Source: Deltaproteobacteria bacterium (GTDB lineage Bacteria; Desulfobacterota; Desulfomonilia; UBA1062). Taken from it: 64,000 bases of DNA. A program made the position numbers and the translations under genes. Shown piece after piece: positions 25,074-36,100 of the stretch. Position 1 is the stretch's first letter, and each line of letters opens with the position of its first letter. The stretch is taken from positions 103,157 to 167,156 of the forward strand of contig JAHDOV010000021.1 in the NCBI GenBank assembly GCA_018434685.1. The letters run 5' to 3'. Under the pieces are notes generated by a model that was given only the letters and a program-made list of their open reading frames with translations, ran no database searches and was not told the origin of the DNA.

Positions 25074-27098
25074 ATGGGTGATATTATAAAAACAAAATCC
25101 AGAACAAATCTCCAAACAAAGCAGCAACTTCTCTTTGAGGTGGACGAGCTTCGGACGAGGCTTGATGCCACGGAGCGGCGCTTACAGGAGGCTGGCGAAA
25201 TAGTACGGCAGGTTCAAATCGCCAAGCGCAAGCGAGCAGAAAAAGCCTTTAATAAAGCTCAAGAATACACTGCGAGCATCATTGAGACAATACGTGAACC
25301 GTTTATCGTGCTTACCCCCGACCTGAAAATCATCTCGGCGAATCGTTCCTTCTATGAAACCTTCCAGGTGGCGCCTGAAGAGACTGAGGGAAGATTTGTC
25401 TTTGACGCAGGCAACCACCAGTGGGATATTCCTGCATTGCGGGAGCTGTTAGAGGTAATTATAGTGCAAAATACCCACGTTGATAATTTTGAGGTCGACC
25501 ACGCGTTCCCACACATTGGGCGGAAAAGGTTGCTTCTCAACGCTCGTCGGATCTGTTGGGAAGCTAAAGGCACAGCGAGGATACTCCTCGCTTTTGAGGA
25601 TATCACCGACCAGAATCAGACGGAGGAGGCGCTCAAGAGTTCTGAAGAGCGATATCGCCGACTCTTTGAAGCTGCCCAGGATGGAATATTAATTCTCGAT
25701 GAAGAATCAGGTCAGATATCGGACGTGAACCCATTCCTCATAGAAATGTTGGGTTATTCGCATGAGGACTTTTTAGGGAAGAAACTCTGGGAGATTGGGG
25801 CCTTCAAAGATATTGAAGCATCGAAGGCCGCCTTTTTGGAATTGCAGAAAAAAGGATATGTTCGTTACAAGGATTTACCGCTGGAGACGAAAGACGGACG
25901 GCCAATAGCCGTGGAATTTATAAGTAACGTCTACCTTGTCAATCATCATAAGGTGATCCAGTGTAACATCCGCGATATCACTCAACGGAAACATTTAGCA
26001 GAAAGTTTACAAAGAGCTCACAGCGAACTGGAACGACGAGTGGAGGAGCGGACGGTTGAACTTCGGACGGCTCTTTCTGAAATTAACACATTGAAAGAAC
26101 AGCTCGAGGCCGAGAATATTTTCTTCCGTCATGAGATCAGAATGAAACATCAATTTGAGCATATTATCGGGCAAAGTGATGGTCTCAAGTATGTCCTCTA
26201 CCGTGCGGAACAAGTTGCTCCTGCCAACACAACGGTCCTTATCCTCGGGGAAACCGGTACGGGAAAAGAGTTGATCGCTGCTGCTATCCATAACATGAGT
26301 CCCCGCAAGGAACGGCCCTTGATCACGGTCAACTGTGCTGCACTGCCGGGTAATTTGATTGAGAGCGAATTGTTCGGCCGGGAGAAGGGGGCATTTACCG
26401 GAGCAGATGCACGGCGTATAGGCCGATTCGAGATCGCCCATGGTTCTACCCTTTGCCTGGACGAGATCGGAGAGCTGCCGCTGGAGTTACAGGTAAAACT
26501 ACTCAGGGTGATCCAGCATAACGAGTTTGAGCGGCTGGGCTCGTCCCATACCGTCAAAGTCGACGTACGGATCGTGGCGACGACCAATCGAGACCTTGAG
26601 CAAGAGGTCCGCAAGGGACGGTTCCGGCAGGACCTTTACTATCGGCTCAACGTATTCCCCATCACTGTTCCACCACTTAGGCAGCGCAAAGATGACATCC
26701 CTCTGATGGTCCGGGCCTTCATAGAGCGGTATTCCAGAAAACTGGGCAAACAGATCACATCGATCCGGAAGGAGACAATGAAGGTGCTGCAGGATTATCC
26801 GTGGCCCGGGAACGTCCGTGAGCTGGAAAGCATCGTTGAACGGGCCGTGATCTTGTGCCCCGGTCCGGTGTTGGAATTGGCAGACAAACTGGAGATTCCA
26901 TCCCCCTCACTCTCATCCACGGTGAGAACCTTGGAGGAGACGGAGCGAAACCAGATTTATAAGATCCTTTCAGAGACCCGATGGCGCATTGAGGGGAAGG
27001 ACGGGGCCGCAGCGATCCTGGGTCTCCATCCGAGTACCTTAAGAGCGAGGATGCATAAATTCGGGATAGTCCGGCCGGAGACGAAAGAACCGGATTAG
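25074..27098 (+). CDS. PAS-domain sigma-54-dependent transcriptional activator
   Basis: 674 residues. A coiled-coil N-terminus ([21 protein letters not shown]) is followed by two PAS domains at about 65-180 and 190-310, a second coiled coil, and the AAA+ domain at about 355-600 with Walker [10 protein letters not shown], the sigma-54 contact loop [17 protein letters not shown] and [21 protein letters not shown] Fis-type helix-turn-helix ends the protein ([22 protein letters not shown]). It probably senses a small molecule or redox state through its PAS domains and opens sigma-54 promoters; the target may be the lipoprotein genes just downstream. Its last 27 codons and 3' flank are duplicated at 28676-28916. 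Confidence 0.9.
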   Translation: MGDIIKTKSRTNLQTKQQLLFEVDELRTRLDATERRLQEAGEIVRQVQIAKRKRAEKAFNKAQEYTASIIETIREPFIVLTPDLKIISANRSFYETFQVAPEETEGRFVFDAGNHQWDIPALRELLEVIIVQNTHVDNFEVDHAFPHIGRKRLLLNARRICWEAKGTARILLAFEDITDQNQTEEALKSSEERYRRLFEAAQDGILILDEESGQISDVNPFLIEMLGYSHEDFLGKKLWEIGAFKDIEASKAAFLELQKKGYVRYKDLPLETKDGRPIAVEFISNVYLVNHHKVIQCNIRDITQRKHLAESLQRAHSELERRVEERTVELRTALSEINTLKEQLEAENIFFRHEIRMKHQFEHIIGQSDGLKYVLYRAEQVAPANTTVLILGETGTGKELIAAAIHNMSPRKERPLITVNCAALPGNLIESELFGREKGAFTGADARRIGRFEIAHGSTLCLDEIGELPLELQVKLLRVIQHNEFERLGSSHTVKVDVRIVATTNRDLEQEVRKGRFRQDLYYRLNVFPITVPPLRQRKDDIPLMVRAFIERYSRKLGKQITSIRKETMKVLQDYPWPGNVRELESIVERAVILCPGPVLELADKLEIPSPSLSSTVRTLEETERNQIYKILSETRWRIEGKDGAAAILGLHPSTLRARMHKFGIVRPETKEPD

Positions 27099-27265
27099 AC
27101 TTTCCACGTCTCTCCCCTTAAAGCATCCCTCAAAATGTTGTGGCCCCACCAAATAGTGAGGCCAGGCAAAGCACTTCATGCTTCTGTGCTGTTCTTATCT
27201 GTTACCCTAAGCTGTTGTCATTAAAGGATGAAACTACGTTTCTGATGTCCCTTCGCTTGTTGGCA
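27019..27265 (+). repeat. Repeat A, copy 1 (activator 3' end plus flank)
   Basis: The last about 80 bases of the sigma-54 activator gene and about 165 bases of downstream sequence recur at 28676-28916. The coding part is nearly identical; the non-coding flank is diverged but alignable (for example CAAATAGTGAGGCCA in both). Confidence 0.85.
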
Positions 27266-27338
27266 AGCCCTGTGCAAATACAATCCAAGAAATCAATATG
27301 ATTTCGTCTTACAAAGGAGAATCATAAAGGAGGACTCA

Positions 27339-27704
27339 ATGAGACACGTATCCAGAATCGGAATTATGATGTTCGCCGTGGCCGTTGCCGCCATCGCAAT
27401 CACCGCGGGATGCTCAAACGCCCCGCTGCGCACAGAGGGGTCTACGTCGGGGATACGCGCCGCAGAAGAAGCCGGGGCGGCCCAAGTACCGCAAGCCTCG
27501 TTATATTTGCAAATGGCCAAGGAAGAACTGGAACTCGCCAAGGAACTGTATGCGAAAGGTGAGCGGGAGCAAGCCGCCTCGATGCTGCTCAGGGCCGAAG
27601 CCGACAGCGAACTGGCTGTGGCGCTCTCCCGCGAGGATGCCGAGAAGGAGGACGCCCGTGCAGCAGTGGAGCGTGTGCGCAAACTCCGGCAAGATAACCC
27701 ATGA
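27339..27704 (+). CDS. DUF4398 lipoprotein
   Basis: 121 residues with a lipoprotein signal peptide (AVAVAAIAITAGCSN; lipidated cysteine about residue 25). The mature part is one helical hairpin of the DUF4398 type: YLQMAKEELELAKELYAKGEREQAASMLLRAEADSELAVALSRED. AAAGGAGGACTCA precedes the ATG. Its stop overlaps the in-frame extension of the next gene, which also has a DUF4398-like region, so the two were probably derived from one another and act together in the periplasm. Function unknown. Confidence 0.8.
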   Translation: MRHVSRIGIMMFAVAVAAIAITAGCSNAPLRTEGSTSGIRAAEEAGAAQVPQASLYLQMAKEELELAKELYAKGEREQAASMLLRAEADSELAVALSREDAEKEDARAAVERVRKLRQDNP

Positions 27705-27724
27705 CCCAAAGAAAGGAGTATGTT

Positions 27725-28606
27725 ATGAAAACGATACAATTCCTGATCATTGTAACGGTCGTCACGCTCTTCGCCGGCTGTGCGGCCACCGTCCCGAAAG
27801 AACTCGTCAACGCCCGCGAAGCATACCGGCAAGCAAGCACTGGCCCTGCGGCGCAGATGGCGCCGGCAGAGTTGCACGTGGCAAGCCAAGCGCTCGCCGA
27901 GGCGGAACAATCCTTCCTGAATGATCCCAAATCGTATCAGACGCGAGACCTCGCCTATGTCGCCCAGCGCAAGGCAGAGTTAGCTCAAGCGACTGCCTCC
28001 ATCATGATCGAACAGAAGACCCAGACTCAAGCGAGAAAAGATTACCAGGTGGAACAGGGCAAGATTGTTGAGCAGGCGGAGCAAGAATTGAGCCAGACGC
28101 AAAAGACGCTGAGGGCATCGGAGCTCAGCGGCGAAATGGCGGCAGAGCAGCTTGCCGCTGAGCAACAGGCGCGGGCCGATGCCGATCAGCGCGCGGCTGA
28201 AGCACTGGCGGCGCTGGCCGCGGTCAAACAGGAGCCACGCGGAATGGTCATCACGCTCTCTGGGAGTGTGCTTTTTGCTTTCGATAAGGCGGACCTGTTG
28301 CCTCCGGCACGTGCGCGACTCAACCAGGTGGCCGACGTACTGATGACAACTCCTGAGCGCAACCTCACCATCGAAGGGCACACCGACTCACAGGGCTCTG
28401 ACAGCTACAATCTTGACCTGTCACAGCGCCGGGCGGATGCAGTTCGCAACTATCTCGTGCAGCGAGGCTACCAAGCCGATCGCATCAAGGCCCATGGACT
28501 TGGCGAGGGACACCCCATCGCTGATAACGCCAGCGCCGAGGGTCGTGCAAACAACCGCCGAGTCGAGATCATCATCGAACGTGAGGCGAACACACCCATG
28601 CAGTAG
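27725..28606 (+). CDS. OmpA-family lipoprotein with DUF4398 domain
   Basis: 293 residues from the ATG at 27725 (AAAGGAGTATGTT upstream). Signal peptide with lipobox LFAGCAA; helical DUF4398-type region at about 25-100; a coiled coil rich in Q, A and E (residues 100-175); then the OmpA C-terminal peptidoglycan-binding domain with FAFDKADLLPPARARLNQVA, the signature NLTIEGHTDSQGSDSYNLDLSQRRADAV near 221-248, and NRRVEIIIE at the end. It should tether the outer membrane to peptidoglycan. It forms an operon with the preceding DUF4398 gene. Confidence 0.9.
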   Translation: MKTIQFLIIVTVVTLFAGCAATVPKELVNAREAYRQASTGPAAQMAPAELHVASQALAEAEQSFLNDPKSYQTRDLAYVAQRKAELAQATASIMIEQKTQTQARKDYQVEQGKIVEQAEQELSQTQKTLRASELSGEMAAEQLAAEQQARADADQRAAEALAALAAVKQEPRGMVITLSGSVLFAFDKADLLPPARARLNQVADVLMTTPERNLTIEGHTDSQGSDSYNLDLSQRRADAVRNYLVQRGYQADRIKAHGLGEGHPIADNASAEGRANNRRVEIIIEREANTPMQ

Positions 28607-28675
28607 GCCGGGAAAGTGAACCATGTGTGATGGATGATGTGGCCCAGGAGCGAAGCGCGATGTGTGTAGCGTTCT

Positions 28676-28916
28676 TGGGTCTCCATCCGAGTACCTTAAG
28701 AGCGAGGATGCATAAATTCGGGATAGTCCGGTCGGAGACGAAAGAACCGGATTAGACGTTCCACTCCCCCTTAAGGCATACCTCAATATGTTGAGGCCCC
28801 TCCAAATAGTGAGGCCAAACGAATCATTTCATGCTTTCTGCTCGTACCTCCTGTTCATCTACCCCCTTTTATTTAAGGATGATTCAAGCTTATGATCTTC
28901 CTTCGGCAATTGGCAG
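28676..28916 (+). repeat. Repeat A, copy 2 (orphan 3' end of the sigma-54 activator)
   Basis: Starts TGGGTCTCCATCCGAGTACC and retains the activator's C-terminal codons through the TAG, so it is a truncated gene fragment (no start, no AAA+ domain). It lies after the OmpA gene and ends about 20 bases before the start of the monooxygenase-like gene. Together with copy 1 it brackets the two lipoprotein genes in direct orientation. The 28607-28675 spacer shows nothing. Confidence 0.85.
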
Positions 28917-28937
28917 GTTATTTGCTCGTACATTATT

Positions 28938-29285
28938 ATGATCCTGATAATCATACGAATGAAGGTCCTTTCTGGGAAGAGCATGGAGTTGTCACAGACG
29001 ATTGCTTCACTGTCCGGTTCCACAATGATAGAGAAAGGATGCCAGCGCTACGACTTCTGCCAGAGTATCGAGGATGAAAACCGATTCTTTCTTTTTGAAG
29101 AATGGGATACCCGTGAGAACCTAATGACCTACCTGGAGTCGGATGCTTTCAAGGTGCTCTGCGGGGCGATGAACCTTCTCGAAGAGCCGTGTGAAATGAT
29201 GTTCCACAGCGTTTTCCACATGGCTGGAATGGAGGAGATTGTAAGATGTGAGAGGATGTATCAAGGACATCCAAAAGTAGATTAA
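28938..29285 (+). CDS. Antibiotic biosynthesis monooxygenase (ABM) / quinol monooxygenase-like protein
   Basis: 115 residues, one ABM domain: strand MILIIIRMKVLSGKSMEL, then GCQRYDFCQSIEDENRFFLFEEW near residues 53-75 and the helix TYLESDAFKVLCGAM. ABM proteins are dimeric ferredoxin-like folds; some oxidise quinols or degrade haem, many are uncharacterised. The first strand is needed for the fold, which favours the ATG at 28938 although no ribosome binding site is visible; the adjacent repeat A copy may have removed it. Confidence 0.7.
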   Translation: MILIIIRMKVLSGKSMELSQTIASLSGSTMIEKGCQRYDFCQSIEDENRFFLFEEWDTRENLMTYLESDAFKVLCGAMNLLEEPCEMMFHSVFHMAGMEEIVRCERMYQGHPKVD

Positions 29286-29290
29286 ACAGG

Positions 29291-29732
29291 ATGGACGTAT
29301 TCGGTCCCCAGAAAGGAGTAAAACATGCTTTGGACCATATGTGTAATACTCATAGTTTTGTGGCTTCTCGGATTGATCAGTGGCTACACGATGGGAGGGG
29401 TCATTCATGTCCTGCTGGTCATTGCCATCATTGTAGTGCTGGTCAGAGTCATTCAAGGACGAAGACCATTGTAGGGATCCGGACTCGTAACCCTGTTAAG
29501 AAAGGAGATCGGTTCATATGAAACGGACAATGATCATTGGTATTTTTTTGATCGCCCTCGGGGTAGTGGCTCTTGCCTACCAGGGCATTACGTACACAAG
29601 CCGCGAGAAGATCATTGATATCGGCCCAATCGAAGCTACCCAGGAAACCGAGAAGACTATCCCGTTGTCACCCATTCTGGGTGTCTTTGCGCTTGCAGGC
29701 GGAATTGCGCTGGTCATCATTGGAAGGGGTGT
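29291..29732 (+). repeat. Inverted duplicate of 14530-14971
   Basis: Plus-strand counterpart of the block at 14530-14971, containing the lmo0937-like and DUF3185-like genes and their 5' flank. Confidence 0.85.
29325..29474 (+). CDS. Small lmo0937-family membrane protein (copy 2)
   Basis: 49 residues, MLWTICVILIVLWLLGLIS then a second helix and QGRRPL; differs from the copy at 14788-14937 in only one or two residues. CAGAAAGGAGTAAAAC precedes the ATG, a better ribosome binding site than copy 1 has. Followed after 43 bases by the DUF3185-like gene and then by a CsbD gene, a stress-cluster setting. Confidence 0.78.
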   Translation: MLWTICVILIVLWLLGLISGYTMGGVIHVLLVIAIIVVLVRVIQGRRPL

Positions 29733-29745
29733 CAAAAATCAATAA
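29518..29745 (+). CDS. Small two-helix membrane protein, DUF3185-like (copy 2)
   Basis: 75 residues, two membrane helices around the loop TSREKIIDIGPIEATQET. Compared with copy 1 it has T, F and F substitutions in the helices and a different C-terminus (GRGVKNQ instead of GTRARR). AAAGGAGATCGG precedes the ATG. Function unknown. Confidence 0.78.
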   Translation: MKRTMIIGIFLIALGVVALAYQGITYTSREKIIDIGPIEATQETEKTIPLSPILGVFALAGGIALVIIGRGVKNQ

Positions 29746-29784
29746 AGAATAACCTTATCGTGAAACAGGTAAAGGAAAGAAACC

Positions 29785-29964
29785 ATGAAATCCAGTACGA
29801 AGAATCAGGCAGAAGGCAAGTTTCACAAAATAAAGGGTAGGTTCAAGGAGATCGCAGGGGAGCTAAGCGATAATCCAAAGTTGGAAGCTGAAGGTGCCGG
29901 TGAAAAGATAGTCGGTAAATTTAAGGAAAAGATCAGTCAGATAAAGAAGATTCTGGGGAAGTAG
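29785..29964 (+). CDS. CsbD-family stress protein
   Basis: 59 residues, very basic and helical: KNQAEGKFHKIKGRFKEIAGEL then AEGAGEKIVGKFKEKISQIKKILGK. The repeated G-K-hydrophobic-KE pattern is that of the CsbD family, small soluble proteins induced by general stress in several bacteria. AAGGAAAGAAACC precedes the ATG. It is the last gene of the plus-strand small-gene cluster and faces the cyclic glucan synthase gene. Confidence 0.85.
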   Translation: MKSSTKNQAEGKFHKIKGRFKEIAGELSDNPKLEAEGAGEKIVGKFKEKISQIKKILGK

Positions 29965-30100
29965 TGGGGGAATATCATTCAGGCAGAATATCAAATCTAT
30001 CTCTGGAATGGATATATTTGCTTTTTGTCGGATTATTAACCTTTTTCTTCTAATATCTACTCATGAAAAAACGCTGGCTGATGTAAGAGGAACATGACTC

Positions 30101-33100
30101 TCAGGTGAGGCCGGCGGATATTCTCACCTCGGCGTTGTGTTCCTGGTGGTCGTCGACAAGGGGGATCGCCTTGTCGGGTTGGTCGATTCCATCTACTTCC
30201 ACACGCATCTCGCCGGTTTCATCGTGTGTTTGCACTACGATAATGTGATAGACCGTCTCCCGATACCGGTAGTGTACCTTGAATGTCTCCCAACCTTCCA
30301 CGGGGAGGCACGGGGCAAATCGCAGTTTGTCCACGTCAAGTCTGAGGCCCAAAAGCGATTCCACGATCAGCCGGTACATCCAGGCAGCCGAGCCCGTGTA
30401 CCACGTCCAGCCACCGCGACCGGTATGCGGGGAAAGCGCATAGACATCGGCAGCGACAACATACGGTTCGACTTTATAGGTGCTGACTTCGTCGGCGGAC
30501 CTGGCATGATTTATCGGATTGATCATGGCAAGCAGTTCCCAGGCGCCAGCGCGCTCTCCCAATGCGGCGAATGCCATGGTCGCCCAGATTGCCCCATGAG
30601 TGTACTGCCCGCCATTCTCCCTCACACCCGGGACATATCCTTTTATGTAGCCCGGATTCAACGCCGACGTGTCCAGCGGCGGGTACAGGAGCCGGATCAG
30701 GGAGTGCTCCCTGTCAACGAGCTGCTTATCAAGCGCTTCCATGGCCAAGCGTGAGCGTTTTGCGTCTCCCGCCCCGGAGAGAACCGACCAGCTTTGCGCA
30801 ATGGAATCGATAGAGCATTCGGGGTTGCTCGCCGACCCCAGCGGCGTTCCGTCGTCGAAGTAGGCGCGGCGGTACCACTGCCCGTCCCAGCCGTTCTGCT
30901 CGATGTTTTCACGTAGCGCCCGGGCCTCGACAAGGCAGCGCTGCGCAAAGGACTCATCGAGAGTCCTGCGGGCAATCTCACTGAACTGCATAAGCACGTC
31001 ATACAGGAAAAAGGCAAGCCAGACACTTTCACCTTTGCCGTGTTCGCCCACAAGATTCATACCGTCATTCCAGTCACCCGAACCGATGAGCGGCAGGCCA
31101 TGCTCGCCAAGATTGAGGCCTTTGACGATGGCCCGGACACAGTGTTCGTAGAGACCGGCAACGACCCCGGAGAGTGCCGGCAGATCGTAATAGGAGTCCT
31201 CGTCGGTGTTTACCGGGCGGCCTTCCAGGAAGCCCACGGGTTCATCAAGCACACCGGTATCACCTGTGGAGAGAACGTAACGGCAGGTAGTCATGACGAG
31301 CCAGAGAAAATCGTCCGAACAATGTGTGCGCACGCCCCGGCCTAACGGAGGATGCCACCAGTGCTGAACATCTCCCTCCTTAAACTGGCGGGCCGCGCAC
31401 TTAAGGAGATGCTCGCGCACGAACTGCGGCTTCGTGTGGATGAGTGCCATCACGTCCTGTAACTGATCGCGGAAACCGAATGCGCCCCCTGACTGGTAAT
31501 AACCGCTCCGTGCCCAGAGGCGGCAGACAATCGTCTGGTACAAAAGCCAGCCGTTGGCCATGATGTTCACCGTCATGTCAGGTGTTTCCACCTGCAGAGC
31601 ACCGAGCGTGTGGTTCCAGTACTGCCAGAGGGTTTCAAGCTCGCCGTGCGCCGCGAAAGAACCACGGAAGCGCTGGACCAGGTTAACGGCGTCATCGGCA
31701 TCCCGCCCTGTGCCGAGCCTGAAGATGATCTCACGCTCCTGGCCGTCTGCGAGTTCGAAGGGAATCATAATGGCGGCGCAGGGATCGAGGGCAGCCCCTA
31801 CTTTGTTGGAAAGCCGCATCCGCCCCAGGGCAGCCGGGTTCGACAGCGTGCCGCCACGCCCGATGAACTCCGCTCGATCACCGCTTACGGTCCGGGTGAC
31901 TTCATCCACATCGAAGAAGGCGATCCGGCCGGAGAACTCTGTGTTGTAAGGGTTCCGCGCAAACAGGGCGCCGCTGGTCGGGTCGATCTCGGTAATCACA
32001 TGCATGGCCGATTTCGGCCGCAGGTCTCCGAGCACCCACTCAACATAACCCGTCACCGAGAGCCGGCGGCTTCGGCCCGACTCGTTTCGTACTTTGAGAA
32101 CGGTGAACTTGACCGGTGCGTCCAGTGCAACGTAAACCCACACCTCTGAGCGGATGCCGCGTTCTGTGTGCTCAAAGACGCTGTAGCCGAATCCGTGCCG
32201 GGTGACGTAAGGCATGACCCCTCGACGGGGCAGCGGCATGGGCGACCAGAAGTGGCCGCGTTCTTCATCACGGAGGTAGAACGCTTCTCCGCTTGAATCA
32301 CCCACAGGATCGTTGTTCCACGGAGTGAGACGGAACTCATGGGCATTTTCGCCCCAGGTGTAGGCGCACCCGCTCTCTGAGATGATGGTCCCAAAGTGCG
32401 GATTCGCGAGCACATTCACCCACGGCGCAGGTGTCACCTGATCGTGCGCTGTCGTGATTACGTACTCTTTCCCGTCAGGGGTGAATCCTCCGATCCCGTT
32501 GAAGAAGTTCAGATCATGGCGAGGTAACGCCCCTACTGCCTCTGGTTCGGGGCGGTGTGTTCGGGTCGGAGTAAGAGGCGGCAAGGCTGCTTCGAGGGCG
32601 CCTCGCCGGTAGAGCTGTTCCGCCAGGGCCCCCCGGCTGTCGGTGATGATCGCGCGGGCGACCGTTTGGAAGAGAATGCGGTCTTCGCTCGATATCTGCT
32701 CGGCGAGCCGTAAAAAGATGCCTCCGGGTCGATCCGTCACGTTGACTTCGATGCCGGCGGCAATGAGCCCCATGATCTGGTCGTGCAGAAGTTGCCGGTA
32801 ACCGGCATGATCTTCGTTCCAGATCACCAGGTCCACGGTCAGTCCTTTTAAACGCCAGTACGCATGGGCCTGGACGAGCTGGCGTACCAGTTCAATATTC
32901 GCGGGGTCTTTGATCTGCAGCAGCACTATGGGAAAATCGCCTGAGATGGCATAGCCCCAGAGGCCGGATTGCCCTCGATTGTTCTTGATGAGGAGGCTCG
33001 CCTCGGCGCGCAGCGACGAATTGGCATAGATGACGGAGCCGGCAAGGCGTCCATAGAGTTGTGCGTCGGCCTCCGTGATGTTGAGCTGTTGCAGGATAAC

Positions 33101-36100
33101 CTGAGAGTGTGTCCATGCCAGATCGAATACGCGATCCGCAAGACGCCGGTCCTGGTATTTTTCTACAAGGCTCAGCGCTGTGTCTCTTGTTTCACCGACA
33201 CCGAAGACCATATCGATCGTCGCCGATTTCCCCGGATCGAGCATGATCAGGTACCGGATCGCAACAATCGGATCGAGCACGGAGCCGTCGCTGCCCGAGA
33301 GCGCAGAGGATCCCCTCAATGCTTGAGGAGAGGCGATGGTGTTTGTGCGGCCGATGAACCGCATGCGGTCGGTCTCGTAGGAAACTTCTCCGGTGTTCGC
33401 CCCGTGTACGGCCATCAGGTGAAACATACACGGTACGGGCTCGTCCTTGGAGCGGGGCCGGCGGGTACAGAGGATCGCCCTCTGCGGGCGGAGGATCTCG
33501 GTCTGGACAAAGAGGTTGCTGAACGCCGGATGCAACGCATCCGTGGCAGCAGGTGCGAGGACGACCTCCGCGTAACTCGTCACCTCGATCTCTCTGTGTC
33601 TGCGAGAGCGGTTGGTGATGCGGATCCTGCGCAACTCGATATCATTCTCCGGCGAGACAGCGATCTCGGTATGCATGTCGATATCATTGTCGCGGCGGCG
33701 GAACTCTGCACGACCCTCTGAGAAAATCACCTCATAGAATTCCGGTTGTTTCAGCGTCGGCTGGTAGGTATTTGACCAGAAATCAGAGCTTTCCATATCC
33801 CTAAAGTAACAGAATGATCCCCAGTTATCGCTGGTAGTGTCTTCGCGCCACCTGGTGACGGCGAGGTCTTTCCAGCGACTGTAGCCGCCTCCCGAATTCG
33901 TGACCATGACGTGGTATGTGCGGTTCGATAACAGCTGAACTTCGGGAAAGAGGGTGTCCGGGGTGCTGAAGACACGTACCGGAGTCTCCAGGGTAGTAGG
34001 AGTCGTGCGTAAATCCAAGAGCTCCGTGGGGTGTGAATAAAACGTCGTGGCCTTGGGAACACGCTCCTGCAGAAGAAGTGTTGTTGCCTGGAAAAGCGGA
34101 TCAGACTCGAATCGGTGCTGCATCGGACGGTCCAGGAGGATATAGGACAGGGCCAGGAGGCTCATGCCCTGGTGATGTGACATGAAGGCCCGGACCACGG
34201 CACTTGCCTGCCCGCGCGTCTGTCGCGACGGCGTGTAGTCGATTGCTTCGAAAAGGCCGAATCTTCCCGAAAACCCCTGCTGGTCGAGTCGCTGCAGATT
34301 CAGGCACGCTGCCTCGGGCGCTACCATCAGCGCCAGCGCCGATGCATACGGTGCAACGACAAGATCCTCGGCCAATCCGCGTTTGAGCCCCAGGCCGGGT
34401 ACGCCGAATGCGCGGTACTGGTAGTTAAGCTGAACGTCGACCATGTTGTATCCGGATTCCGAAATACCCCACGGGACCCCGCGGTGCATCCCATACTCTA
34501 TCTGTCTCTCTACAGCCGCCTTGTAGGTCCGGTCGAGCAGGGTGTTTTCGTATGTCGGCATTACAAGGAGCGGCATGAGGTACTCGAACATCGAGCCGTC
34601 CCAGGAGAGAAGAACAGGATCTCCACCGGCATTTGTGAGAAGGCGTCCCAGGGCGAACCAGGACTCCTGGGGCAGTTGTCCCTGAGCAATCGCCACGAAA
34701 CATGACAATCGTGCCTCTGAAGCCAGCAGGTCGTAGAAACTCGAATCCCGCATGTCCTCCCCGACGTTGTATCCGATTGCCAGCAGATGACGTGCCTTGT
34801 CGTACAGGAAGCCATACTCCATGTGTGCCAGTTCGTTTAATTGCCGGGCAACGGTGGCGATCGCCGCTATTCTCTCGCTCGCGCGCCTGCTTGCCTCACT
34901 GATGAGATCTCGGAGCTGGGCAAGCCAGAGGGTTTCCTCGGGCGTCGCGGATGCCTCTTGTGGATGGCTGATTGCTCCCGGCAACTCCTTATCGAGCCGT
35001 GCCAGCTCAGAGAGCGTTGGGATTACACCTATGACCTTGAAATCACTGAGCCTGTCGGGAACGGCAGGAAGCGCTGTCCACGGGGCGAGAAACGTCAGCT
35101 CATCCAACGCGCTGCGGCATTGCCGTGCCATGGCCGACGCCCACCACTTCACCTCGCTCTCAGGTCCTGCAGCCAGGGAGCGGACGATATCGTCGGCGGA
35201 CTTCGTCAGCCTCTCGATGCAGAGCCGTACCGCTGGAAGCGTAGCCGGCCGGGAACTCTGTGCAAAGGCCAGATCATGCTGAAACCCTTTGAGCTCATCT
35301 GTTGCGTCCCCCCCTGCAGCCTCCATGAAGACCCCGAGTATGTCGCTTAACCCCTCAAACAACTGCGGACTCACTATTTTGTGATCGGGAAGTGCGAGCA
35401 GGCCTGAGCGCAATGTCAGCAGGTGAGCCCCGAGGTTCCCGCTGTCCACCGACGAGATGTACTTTGGCGGCAGCGTCTTCAAGGACTGCGTATCATACCA
35501 GTTGTAGAAGTGGCCTTTGTGGCGTTCCAGGGCCTCCATCGTCCGGATTGCGCCCGCTGTGCGCGTAAGGACTTGTCCGACGGGTATATAGCCGAAGTCG
35601 TAGGCGGTCATGTTCGCAAGAAGTGAAAGGCCCATGTTGGTCGGCGATGTGCGATGTACAACAGGAGCAGGGCGATTCTCCTGATAACTGTCAGGCGGCA
35701 GCCAATTATCCTCCGGGCCGACGAATGTTTCGAAAAATGCCCAGGTCTTTCGGGAGATCTTCCTCAGAAAGATGGTCTGATCGGCGCTCAGCTGGGCAAC
35801 TTTACGGGCCAGCGGGCGGCTGATCCACCACGTGACTGCCGGCGAGGCAAGCCAGAGGCCCAGTATTGGCCAGGCATAAACCAATGATGACGGATACGAA
35901 AGTGCGAGATGGATAGTTGCAGCAGAGGCAATACAGGGGGCGAACCACATGGTCCTGAACGAGCCGGGAAGGTTCGTACGGCTATCCGTGTTGCCGGAAG
36001 GATTCCATTCGAGCAGGCCTTTATGGGTGATCAGCAGCCGCCATGTGGTGCGTACGATCGCATCGAGACTATAGAACGCCTCATAGGGAAGACAGGTGAT

